NCBI RefSeq assembly: GCF_032191465.1
Contig: NZ_JAQOUE010000001.1
Coordinates: 1,302,001-1,366,000, forward strand
Origin: Candidatus Nitronereus thalassa
Lineage (GTDB): Bacteria > Nitrospirota > Nitrospiria > Nitrospirales > UBA8639
DNA: 64,000 bases
Direction: 5' to 3'
Numbering within the stretch: the first letter of the stretch is position 1; each line of letters opens with the position of its first letter. Below the pieces are notes generated by a model. The model had not been told where the DNA came from. It searched no databases and saw only the letters and a program-made list of their open reading frames with translations. Shown here in pieces: positions 46,000 through 53,920 of the stretch. The translations under genes were made by a program, and so were the position numbers.

Positions 46000-46443
46000 T
46001 TACCGTGCCAAGTCCAGTACTCGTAGAGCCATACTTTTCCCAGCATCCAATACCGCAAGATTCGCTTCGTAGGCACGTGAGGTGGATAACAAATTCGTCA
46101 TTTCTTCCACTGAATTCACATTCGGCAACGACACAAACCCTTTCGAGTCGGCATCAGGATGTTTGGGGTCGTACACTTGTCGGGGTGGACGTGGATCAGA
46201 AATTACCTGAGAGATCCGGACCCCGCTTGGCTCGGCCGCTCCACCAAACGCTGCTGAAAACACTTGCTTGAAGGGCGATCCTTGCTGCACCGATTGAAAC
46301 ACGACATCCCTTCGCGTATACGGGCCTCCGTCCGGAGAACGCGTCGAACCTGCATTTGCCAAATTCCCGGCAATAATATTCAGCCGCTGACGTTGTGCCC
46401 CGAGGGCTGACCCTACTACTGAAAATAATCGATCAATATTCAT
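46000..46443 (-). CDS. flgC: FlgC, proximal rod protein
   Basis: A 147-residue rod protein with the N-terminal motif RLNIIAGNLANAGSTRSPDG and the FlgC C-terminal part VEEMTNLLSTSRAYEANLAV. A strong AAGGAGG ribosome site. Normal length. Second in the flgB-flgC-fliE operon. Confidence 0.96.
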   Translation of the reverse strand: MNIDRLFSVVGSALGAQRQRLNIIAGNLANAGSTRSPDGGPYTRRDVVFQSVQQGSPFKQVFSAAFGGAAEPSGVRISQVISDPRPPRQVYDPKHPDADSKGFVSLPNVNSVEEMTNLLSTSRAYEANLAVLDAGKSMALRVLDLAR

Positions 46444-46460
46444 AATACCTCCTTGTTTCG

Positions 46461-46532
46461 TTGCCAGTTACTCGTCGCTTGTTGCTCGTATTTCATTTTT
46501 ACGAGATATGACTCACCAACAACGAGCGACTA
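46461..46532. repeat. Imperfect inverted repeat with ACGAG units between flgB and flgC
   Basis: Plus-strand CTCGTCGCTTGTTGCTCGT (from 46471) faces CAACAACGAGCGAC (46517-46530), which is nearly its complement, in a 96-base gap between two tightly linked rod genes. No T-run follows, so it is not a classic terminator. It may be an mRNA hairpin or a short repetitive element. Confidence 0.5.
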
Positions 46533-46539
46533 TAAATGG

Positions 46540-46947
46540 TTATCGGCCTTCATTAATGGCACTCCGCCACCCATCGAATCGTCCTGCTAGGAACTGGGCC
46601 ACGGCCATATACATAAGATTGTTTTCGGCCATCTGCGTGAGTTCTTCCTCAAGGTTGACGGTATTTTGATCAGGCCCACCTCCCTGAAGGGGAGTCGTCA
46701 CGGATAAAAATTGACGCTCGCTCTCAGCAATGACCGGCAAATGATAGGGATGCGTTTTCATGGGTTGGAGCGGACCACCGCCATTCACGGCCGTTTGCAA
46801 GGCTTCTTTAAACGGCAGACGCATGGCGCGGTACCCAGGGGTCTCTTCATTTGCAATATTGGCCGCGACGGTTTCATGAATCGCCCCTCGCACATCGAGC
46901 GAGTTTTCATACAGTTTGGTTCCCCCATCCCAGGGTGTGATGACCAT
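46540..46947 (-). CDS. flgB: FlgB, proximal rod protein
   Basis: A 135-residue rod protein with VAANIANEETPGYRAMRLPF and the C-terminal heptad region LEEELTQMAENNLMYMAVAQ. GGAGG precedes the ATG. It is the first gene of the long flgBC-fliEFGHIJ-motE-fliK-flgDE series and sits behind a sigma-54 promoter. Confidence 0.96.
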   Translation of the reverse strand: MVITPWDGGTKLYENSLDVRGAIHETVAANIANEETPGYRAMRLPFKEALQTAVNGGGPLQPMKTHPYHLPVIAESERQFLSVTTPLQGGGPDQNTVNLEEELTQMAENNLMYMAVAQFLAGRFDGWRSAINEGR

Positions 46948-46973
46948 GTTCGTTTCCTCCTTCTGAGAAAATT

Positions 46974-46989
46974 AGCAACCTCAATGCCA
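46974..46989 (-). promoter_or_regulatory. Sigma-54 promoter of the flgB operon
   Basis: Minus strand TGGCATTGAGGTTGCT: GG and GC separated by ten bases, almost identical to the fliL promoter (TTGGCATGAAGGTTGCT). The inferred start point is near 46963, about 16 bases before the flgB ATG. The NtrC-family gene directly upstream is the likely activator. Confidence 0.85.
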
Positions 46990-47122
46990 GTTCGCGGCCC
47001 GACGTCTTTCTTGCCCACTTGGCTCCTTAAGGCGTCGTTGGTTGCCCTGTCACCTCGTTGACTGGGAACAATCGGCTAGATCGTTCTTGCCGATCTGCAA
47101 TCCTTGCCTATTCACTGTTTCG

Positions 47123-48487
47123 CTACACCTCAATCCCCAATTGACGGTATTCCCGTAACTTATTTCGCATCGTCCGAATACTAATGCCTAACTCTTTGGC
47201 CGCATGCGTACGGTTTCCTCCATGACGCTCCAAGGTTCGCAAAATGAGATCCCGTTCCATTTCCCAAATGGAACCCGTGGGTTCCACTGTAGTCACGACC
47301 TGTGGGGAAGCCGCATCAAACGCAAAATGTTCGATCCGCAAAGGACCACTGTCAGCCAGCAAGACGGCACGTTCAATCGCATTTTCCAATTCGCGAACAT
47401 TCCCCCGCCAAGAACGAGACTTCAAGCAGCCGAGAGCTTCGGGCGTAATCCCCACACCTGGACGATGATTTCTTTTAAATGATCGTTCCGCCAAATATTC
47501 TGCGAGCAATGGAATATCCTCTGGACGCTCGCGGAGAGGAGGAAGCGTGACCGGCATGACGCTTAATCGATAATAGAGATCTTCCCGAAAATTCCCAGCT
47601 TGTACTTCTTGCAACAAATTCCGATTCGTGGTGACTAAGACGCGGATATCCACGGAAATCGGCTGACGGGCACCAAGACGATCGACTTCACGTTCCTGAA
47701 GTACCCGAAGAAGTTTCGCCTGTAATCCGAGGCTCATTTCTCCAATTTCGTCCAATAATAGGGTGCCTTGATGAGCCAATTCGAATTTTCCACTACGTCG
47801 AGCCAGCGCCCCTGTAAAGGCACCCTTCTCATATCCGAATAATTCACTCTCCAATAACCCGTCAGGTAACGCTGCGCAATTGACCGCGACAAAGGGGCGA
47901 TTGGTTCTTGGGCTAATACTATGAATGTAGCGGGCTAAGATCTCCTTCCCAGTTCCACTCTCTCCCTGAATCAATACCGTGGCATTGCTAGATGCCACGG
48001 CTTCCACCATCTTCAAAATTTGCCGGACTCGTTCATTGCCGGTGAGGAACCCCACGGAAGAATTTTCTTCTACTGGAGAGGATATTTCCTCATTTAACCC
48101 GCAAGATTCTTGATGGATTCGTGAGATCATGCTTTCTAATTGCTGAAGCGGAAACGGCTTTTGTAGATAATCCGCCGCTCCAAGTTTCAAAGCTTGGACG
48201 GCCGTGTCGACCGTACTGTAGGCTGTCATCAACACTACGGGAATCGGATTCCCCGCGGCCCTGATATCTCTCAACATCTCGATACCGCCTTTTCCGGGCA
48301 TATTGACATCCGCAATCACCAACCACGTAGGCTGTTTTTCCAAATATTCCAACGCCTCATACCCGTCATGAGCCAGAACAACGGGATAGCCTTGTCCCCC
48401 GAGAGACTTGGATAAGGCCAATCGCATGTTCGAATCATCTTCGACCACAAGAATGACCGACTCTTCATATTCACACATTTCCTTCAT
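47123..48487 (-). CDS. NtrC-family flagellar regulator (FlrC/FleR-like)
   Basis: A 454-residue activator of sigma-54 promoters. Receiver with Asp60 (LVIADVNMPG). AAA+ domain with Walker A GESGTGKEILARYIH and the sigma-54 contact ELFGYEKGAFTGA. Fis-type HTH at the end (NRTHAAKELGISIRTMRNKL). The start ATG at 48487 overlaps the kinase stop (ATGA) and has GGGAGGGG upstream. It faces the flgB sigma-54 promoter, so an FlrC/FleR role is likely; the exact orthology is inferred from context. Confidence 0.92.
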   Translation of the reverse strand: MKEMCEYEESVILVVEDDSNMRLALSKSLGGQGYPVVLAHDGYEALEYLEKQPTWLVIADVNMPGKGGIEMLRDIRAAGNPIPVVLMTAYSTVDTAVQALKLGAADYLQKPFPLQQLESMISRIHQESCGLNEEISSPVEENSSVGFLTGNERVRQILKMVEAVASSNATVLIQGESGTGKEILARYIHSISPRTNRPFVAVNCAALPDGLLESELFGYEKGAFTGALARRSGKFELAHQGTLLLDEIGEMSLGLQAKLLRVLQEREVDRLGARQPISVDIRVLVTTNRNLLQEVQAGNFREDLYYRLSVMPVTLPPLRERPEDIPLLAEYLAERSFKRNHRPGVGITPEALGCLKSRSWRGNVRELENAIERAVLLADSGPLRIEHFAFDAASPQVVTTVEPTGSIWEMERDLILRTLERHGGNRTHAAKELGISIRTMRNKLREYRQLGIEV

Positions 48488-49695
48488 GACCCCTCCCTTC
48501 CTTGGGGAACCCATAAGGCGATGGTCGTTCCTTCTCCCGGTGCACTCTCACATTCCACCCATCCTTGATGGACATCCATAATCTGACGCACAATGGCCAA
48601 TCCCAATCCAGTACCTCCCCGACGTTTCGAGAAAAACGGTTCAAACATGCGTTCCTGATCTTCCTTTTGTATTCCACACCCATTATCTCGGACACTGATC
48701 ACCATCGCTTCGCGAGCGTGATTCCCTGCCAAACCCTCTCTCGATGTATCAATTGATACCCATCGACTCGAAATCTCGATCACTCCATTTTCCGTGGACG
48801 ATTGGATGGCATTGAGAAGGAGATTCAGCAACGCCTGTTTAAACAATGGTTCATCCACGCAGATCAATCTTGGAGAGTGCCGAAGATTTTCTGATACCGA
48901 GACCGATCGTTCCCGAATGGCGTGCATCCCCATCATGATGACATCATGCACAATCGTATCGAGAGGGACTGGATGAAAATTTGGTGCCACGTTCTTCGTC
49001 ATGAGCAATAAATTCGACAACACGTGATCAAGACTTCGGACCACCCTGGCAATTTGCTTGGCCAACGTTTGTCGTTCGGCATCATCTTGAATCGAGGTAC
49101 CCAGCAATGAGGCGAATAGCTCAATGCTCGCTAGTGGGTTGCGGATTTCATGGGCAATCGTCCCAATCATTTCCCCCATGACCGCCAACCGTTGCTGATT
49201 TGCCAGTTGGCCTTGAAGAGTGGTCAACATGGTGACATCTTTAAGGATTCGGATTCCTCCGTGCCCCCGAGGCCCGATCGCAGGCTGCATTTGATCGTAA
49301 CCAGTCAGGAAACGGTCGCCATGCCGAATTGAAGAAAATGGCACTTCAGGCAATCCACATGCCTTCCAGACTTGGAAGAGTGAATGTCCCATCATGTGTT
49401 GGCGAGTAGTTCCTAACAATTTCTCCGCCATCGCATTGACGGATATCACGCGACCCGTCGAATTCGTGGCCACCACCCCCAGCTCAAGCGTGCCAAGCAA
49501 GGAATCATGCTGCTGCCTCAAGCTGGCAATTTCCTGAAGCTTAGAGTCCAGGGCCAACGTATGTGCCCGGAGTTCCGATTCCAATTGATGCGGGGCAAGA
49601 TGAGAAAGTTCACGAGTCCCAGCATTGGCCGCAACAACATCACGGCTCAGACTAGGCACCGTCAATGATGACGTTCTACTTTTTGTTTTTCTCAC
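48484..49695 (-). CDS. PAS-type histidine kinase (FlrB/FleS-like)
   Basis: A 403-residue soluble kinase. Coiled coil near 30-65, PAS domain about 65-165, HisKA with GTIAHEIRNPLASIELFA, and HATPase with VRDNGCGIQKEDQ and RRGGTGLGLAIVRQ. No membrane helix, as in FlrB/FleS. The start is GTG at 49695, inside the end of the TPR gene, with GAGGAG upstream. It is the expected partner of the coupled regulator at 47123-48487. Confidence 0.9.
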   Translation of the reverse strand: MRKTKSRTSSLTVPSLSRDVVAANAGTRELSHLAPHQLESELRAHTLALDSKLQEIASLRQQHDSLLGTLELGVVATNSTGRVISVNAMAEKLLGTTRQHMMGHSLFQVWKACGLPEVPFSSIRHGDRFLTGYDQMQPAIGPRGHGGIRILKDVTMLTTLQGQLANQQRLAVMGEMIGTIAHEIRNPLASIELFASLLGTSIQDDAERQTLAKQIARVVRSLDHVLSNLLLMTKNVAPNFHPVPLDTIVHDVIMMGMHAIRERSVSVSENLRHSPRLICVDEPLFKQALLNLLLNAIQSSTENGVIEISSRWVSIDTSREGLAGNHAREAMVISVRDNGCGIQKEDQERMFEPFFSKRRGGTGLGLAIVRQIMDVHQGWVECESAPGEGTTIALWVPQGREGS

Positions 49696-51799
49696 GACGC
49701 TCCTCTGCTACGACCAATCGCAATTCCGTTTTCTGTGCAACCGCAGCGGCTCGGACGGCTGAAGCAAATTCGCCTGCAATATCATTTGACTTGGTTAATT
49801 TCGCTAGGATTTTTGTTGACTCATCGATTTTTCCAAGCTCCCGGTAGGTCACCGCCAATCGGTATTGCGCCCACACCTGAAGGTCGGAGGGTTCCAAAGC
49901 CTCAACCAACTGAGCATACTCCTGGTTCGCCTCTTGGATTTTTCCTCCGTCAAACAACACATCCGCATACATGAGGCGATCCTCATTCGTCGCCACTTTG
50001 TCGCGAATGAGAGCTTGATAGCCTTGAATCGCCTTTTCAATTTCTCCGGCCTGATGTTGGATACGAATAAGGCGTCGACGGATGTTGACCCGGTCTTCTT
50101 CTTCCGTCACATGAGCCAACACCGTGGAGTAATGGCTTTGAGCCGATGAAAAGTGTTTTTGTTCAAGTGCCAGCTCTCCCAATTTTGACGACACGTCGAC
50201 AATCCATCGCCCTTCCGGAAAATCTTTGACATAACGCTGACCGGCCTCCTGAATCGCTGTATCATCGTGCAATTGCGCCCCTACCAGCACTTTCTGGGCC
50301 AACGCGTCCTCTCGAATGGATGCCGAGGGATGTTTGGTTAACAGGCGGTCATACCACTCGATGGCCTGTTCGGGAAGTTGTAAATGACGGTACGCTTCTC
50401 CCATGACAAACATTAATTGGGGACCAGGAGTTAAAACGGCAAACATTTTCGGGTACACGTCAAAAAATGATGCCAGGCGGACCCAATCCTGCTGCCCCGC
50501 ATATTGCAAAAGAATATTTTTAATGGAGTCACTTGCTTTCGTTCCCCACGTGGTCTCGCTACTTGTCCCCAATAGGTGAATGTACCGTCTCATGGCCTCA
50601 TCATGATTACCTTCGGCTTCGTAACTTTCCGCCATCCATAGCGACACTTCATTGGCAATATCCCCGCCGGCCACCATGGCCAATCGTGCAGCTCGTTCTC
50701 GAAATTCGTTCCAAGTAATGGGAAGAGGAATACCTAACTCCGCTAACCGTGGTCGCACCTCGCCATTAAATACTGCATCTGGCCCTTTCTTCAGATCAGC
50801 ATGGACCCATCGAAGAATGGCGGCCTCGCCTGCATAGGCTTGCTCCTGACCAGGAAAACGTTTCATCGCTAAATGGGCAAACCACAAAGAGGGCACACTA
50901 TCCCCTTGCGCCCCAAGCAATTCCGCCAACCGTGACATGGATCGCCCAGCATCTTTGTGATAGGGATGCAAATTGAATGCACTGAGAAATTGTTGAATGG
51001 CTTCCTCGGTGTGCCCTAAGGCCAATTCCGTTAAGCCTCGCCGATACAGAGAACCAGCCGAGGCTCGAAGCAATTCAGGTTTTTCTAACTCCACGGTTTC
51101 ATACCAATACCGCGCTTGTTCCCAGGCCTGGGATGCAGCCGCTCCATCCGCTAAGCCCAGGGCAGCTTCAAGATGAAAGTCTTGCCATTCAGGATGATCA
51201 AGCACGCGTCGAAAAATTAAGGCTGCTTCAAGATTTTGTTCGTGGTTCAGGAAGTTAGTGGCTGCACCAATTAACACTCCCGGAGTTAAGGGATGGTCAG
51301 GATAGGCATCCAAAAATTGCTCAAACGAACCCTTTGCCTCAACGAACCATCCTCCCTGTACATAAAGATTTCCAATCTCACACAAGGCCCATGCACTGAA
51401 TTTACTCTCTGGGTAGCGGCGTCGCACGGCTTGTAGATGACCAATCGTTTCCAAAAATTCTTCGTTAGGATCATTTTTTAAAGCTAAAACGGTCGCAAGT
51501 GCGAACCGTGCTTCAATACTTTTCTCCCCTTCAGGATGCTCACGAATAAATGTCTGCAGCGCGCGGGAGGCTTCTTTGTGAAATCCGTCTTCCATAGCCT
51601 TCCGTCCCTCCAAGAAGGCGGGTGGGAGTTCACCTGTATCTGACAGTTCGCTCCAGGGGAAGGTATGGCAAGACGATGCCTCACCAGTTTGTGAGAACCC
51701 AAGTGTCAGCATTAAGACCATTCCATAGATCGTCAGAAGACGGGTCACACCACTACATCCTTTTCTGTCCATACGAACATTCAGCAATTTTTGGACCAT
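49676..51799 (-). CDS. Exported TPR-repeat protein
   Basis: A 707-residue protein with an N-terminal hydrophobic segment (LLTIYGMVLMLTLGFSQTG, about 21-40) consistent with export to the periplasm. Many TPR/Sel1-like helix pairs follow (EASRALQTFIREHPEGEKSI, EQAIEWYDRLLTKHPSASI, EKAIQGYQALIRDKVATNED). No enzymatic motif. It overlaps the kinase gene by 20 bases, so it is coupled to FlrBC-like regulation. The function is not recognised; such proteins assist assembly of envelope structures. Confidence 0.85.
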   Translation of the reverse strand: MVQKLLNVRMDRKGCSGVTRLLTIYGMVLMLTLGFSQTGEASSCHTFPWSELSDTGELPPAFLEGRKAMEDGFHKEASRALQTFIREHPEGEKSIEARFALATVLALKNDPNEEFLETIGHLQAVRRRYPESKFSAWALCEIGNLYVQGGWFVEAKGSFEQFLDAYPDHPLTPGVLIGAATNFLNHEQNLEAALIFRRVLDHPEWQDFHLEAALGLADGAAASQAWEQARYWYETVELEKPELLRASAGSLYRRGLTELALGHTEEAIQQFLSAFNLHPYHKDAGRSMSRLAELLGAQGDSVPSLWFAHLAMKRFPGQEQAYAGEAAILRWVHADLKKGPDAVFNGEVRPRLAELGIPLPITWNEFRERAARLAMVAGGDIANEVSLWMAESYEAEGNHDEAMRRYIHLLGTSSETTWGTKASDSIKNILLQYAGQQDWVRLASFFDVYPKMFAVLTPGPQLMFVMGEAYRHLQLPEQAIEWYDRLLTKHPSASIREDALAQKVLVGAQLHDDTAIQEAGQRYVKDFPEGRWIVDVSSKLGELALEQKHFSSAQSHYSTVLAHVTEEEDRVNIRRRLIRIQHQAGEIEKAIQGYQALIRDKVATNEDRLMYADVLFDGGKIQEANQEYAQLVEALEPSDLQVWAQYRLAVTYRELGKIDESTKILAKLTKSNDIAGEFASAVRAAAVAQKTELRLVVAEERREKNKK

Positions 51800-51950
51800 T
51801 TTTCCTTGGGACTCATCGGGACCATGACAACCGAGGAATAAAGGAAATTCCAGAAAATTGCAGATTAGGAGAAATGGACGGAAGGGAAAATGCTGTCAGT
51901 AGGTTGACACGAGAGTCAAAACACCGGGCACTGGGATAAGAACGCAGAGG

Positions 51951-53405
51951 TCAGGAAGGAGTGGAGGCTGTCCCTTGTCGTTGGGACACTGCAGAGGCCA
52001 ATGATCGTTTTTTGAGTTTTTCAATGAGAGTGGTACGATTGATTTGGAGTAACTGTGCAGCGCGGCTCTTCACCCAATTGGTCCGCTCCAACGCTTCCAG
52101 TATTAATCTGTTCTCAAATTCTTCTACCACTTGGCTCAAATTGATACCGGCCCCCGGAATTGAAGTAGATGCCGAAAGCGCAGGCACCACACTTGGTTGT
52201 TTGATTTTTTCTGGAAGATCTGAGATCTCAATTTGACCTTTTCGTTTTAAAATTGCCACTCGCTCAATTAGATTTGCCAATTCCCGAACGTTGCCTGGCC
52301 ATTGATAATCCGACAGTAAGGCCATGGCTTCTTCTGAGCAACCGGTCAGCTCGGCTTTTCGGCGTTGATTCAGTTGTTCCATAAAATGAGCTACCAAATG
52401 TGGAACATCCCCACTCCGTTGTCGAAGCGGGGGCACCATGATGGGCACGACATTGAGGCGATAATACAGGTCCTCGCGAAAACGTTTGGTATTGACCAAT
52501 TCCTCAAGATCTTGATTAGTGGCGGCCACAACCCGAGCATCAGTTTTCAAGGTCCGCGTACCGCCCACCCGCTCAAATGTACGTTCCTGCAGAACACGTA
52601 AAATTTTCACCTGGAGTGGCGGACTCAGGTCTCCAATTTCATCTAAAAAAATAGTGCCGCCTTCAGCCAGCTCAAACCGGCCAACTTTCGTGGCCACGGC
52701 GCCAGTAAAGGCACCCTTTTCGTGACCGAATAACTCGCTTTCCAATAAGGACTCAGGGATAGCGCCGCAATTCACCGGAACCAGAGGCCCTTTTCGCCGA
52801 GAACTATTATAATGAATTGTTTGGGCAAGTAACTCTTTTCCTGTTCCGCTTTCTCCAAGAAGCAACACGGTACCTTCCGAGTCCGCCACACATTCAATGA
52901 GGCGGAACACTTCCTTCATGACATCGCTTTGGCTAACGAGTTTCCCTAACCCATATTGCCCCTGTACCGTTCGACGCAATTCAACATTTTCATCTCGCAG
53001 CCGTTTCATGCGAAGCGCACTGGCGACGGTGGCGAGCAAAATTTCTCCTCCGAAGGGTTTTTCCAAGAAATCATGAGCCCCGGCTTTCATGGCTTCGATA
53101 CCCAAAGAGACAGAGCCATACCCGGTCATGACGATGGTTGCGGGAGCAGATGGCAAAGGGGCTATTCTTTTTAACAGTTCAATACCATTCAATCCTGGCA
53201 TTTGAACATCCGTCAGCACGACATCAAAAGACTGTTGCGCTACTAATTCGAGCGCATCACTTCCCGATCTCGCCTCGACGACTTGATACCCTTCCATCAA
53301 AAGCTGAGCCTGCAAAGCATCGCGTACATCCCCTTCATCCTCAACAATCAAAATATGTGCGGAGGCAGTAGTCATGTCAGGGCCTTGTCCTTCCATGGAA
53401 GCCAT
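51951..53405 (-). CDS. NtrC-family sigma-54 activator, second copy
   Basis: A 484-residue protein. Receiver with Asp66 (VVLTDVQMPG). AAA+ domain with GESGTGKELLAQTIHYN and FGHEKGAFTGA. Fis-type HTH near the end (KSRAAQLLQINRTTLIEKL). The ATG at 53405 has AAGGAG six bases upstream. No kinase gene is adjacent; the nearest is the FlrB-like kinase two genes away. It may be a flagellar master regulator or serve another system. Confidence 0.9.
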   Translation of the reverse strand: MASMEGQGPDMTTASAHILIVEDEGDVRDALQAQLLMEGYQVVEARSGSDALELVAQQSFDVVLTDVQMPGLNGIELLKRIAPLPSAPATIVMTGYGSVSLGIEAMKAGAHDFLEKPFGGEILLATVASALRMKRLRDENVELRRTVQGQYGLGKLVSQSDVMKEVFRLIECVADSEGTVLLLGESGTGKELLAQTIHYNSSRRKGPLVPVNCGAIPESLLESELFGHEKGAFTGAVATKVGRFELAEGGTIFLDEIGDLSPPLQVKILRVLQERTFERVGGTRTLKTDARVVAATNQDLEELVNTKRFREDLYYRLNVVPIMVPPLRQRSGDVPHLVAHFMEQLNQRRKAELTGCSEEAMALLSDYQWPGNVRELANLIERVAILKRKGQIEISDLPEKIKQPSVVPALSASTSIPGAGINLSQVVEEFENRLILEALERTNWVKSRAAQLLQINRTTLIEKLKKRSLASAVSQRQGTASTPS

Positions 53406-53920
53406 CAGTCGCTCCTTTTCTCAAAGTGGGCATCGTTCATTGCGTGAAGAACCGTCACATTCATCAGACATTATGCTTGTTGATATCGAATGGTCTCCAG
53501 TTAAATCTAAAGATTTTTTCAAAGTCTCCGATCAATATAGTAATAGGCCGTTCACATGTCCACGAATGGTCAAAACCACATCTTTCAACATTTATGTTCC
53601 CAGTAAGGATCATCCCAATGCATCCTGAAAAATCCCCCATGCCCCTTTTTATTCTATTTGATAGCAAAACAGGCTATCTCTATGGGCACCTGATGGCTTC
53701 CGGGCCTGAAGATCCTTTTCTTAATGATATGCTGGAATGGTGGAGCTCCCATTGCTCTGCCGTCCCCATTGGATTGGACTATCCAGGATTGACTGGCACG
53801 GCGCAAGCACAAAATACACTATCCTCGAATTAGTCTTTCGTTACTCTTCTCAACACATTTTTCAATTTTCTAAGTCTTATCAAACTCCACTGACGCGAAA
53901 GTCATTTCAAGCCTTCGCCA
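53406..53920. other. Intergenic region between the sigma-54 activator and lptD
   Basis: About 515 bases. It contains one small plus-strand ORF (53618-53833, listed separately). No terminator or clear promoter was found. Confidence 0.5.
53618..53833 (+). CDS. Possible small protein, 71 residues
   Basis: An ORF starting at ATG 53618, with TAAGGA nine bases upstream. The product is MHPEKSPMPLFILFDSKTGY and so on, ending NTLSSN. The first half has protein-like composition (ILFDSKTGYLYGHLMASGPE). It is the only plus-strand candidate between 1 and 61 kb and lies in a gap otherwise hard to explain. No family was recognised; chance ORFs of this size are common. Confidence 0.35.
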   Translation: MHPEKSPMPLFILFDSKTGYLYGHLMASGPEDPFLNDMLEWWSSHCSAVPIGLDYPGLTGTAQAQNTLSSN

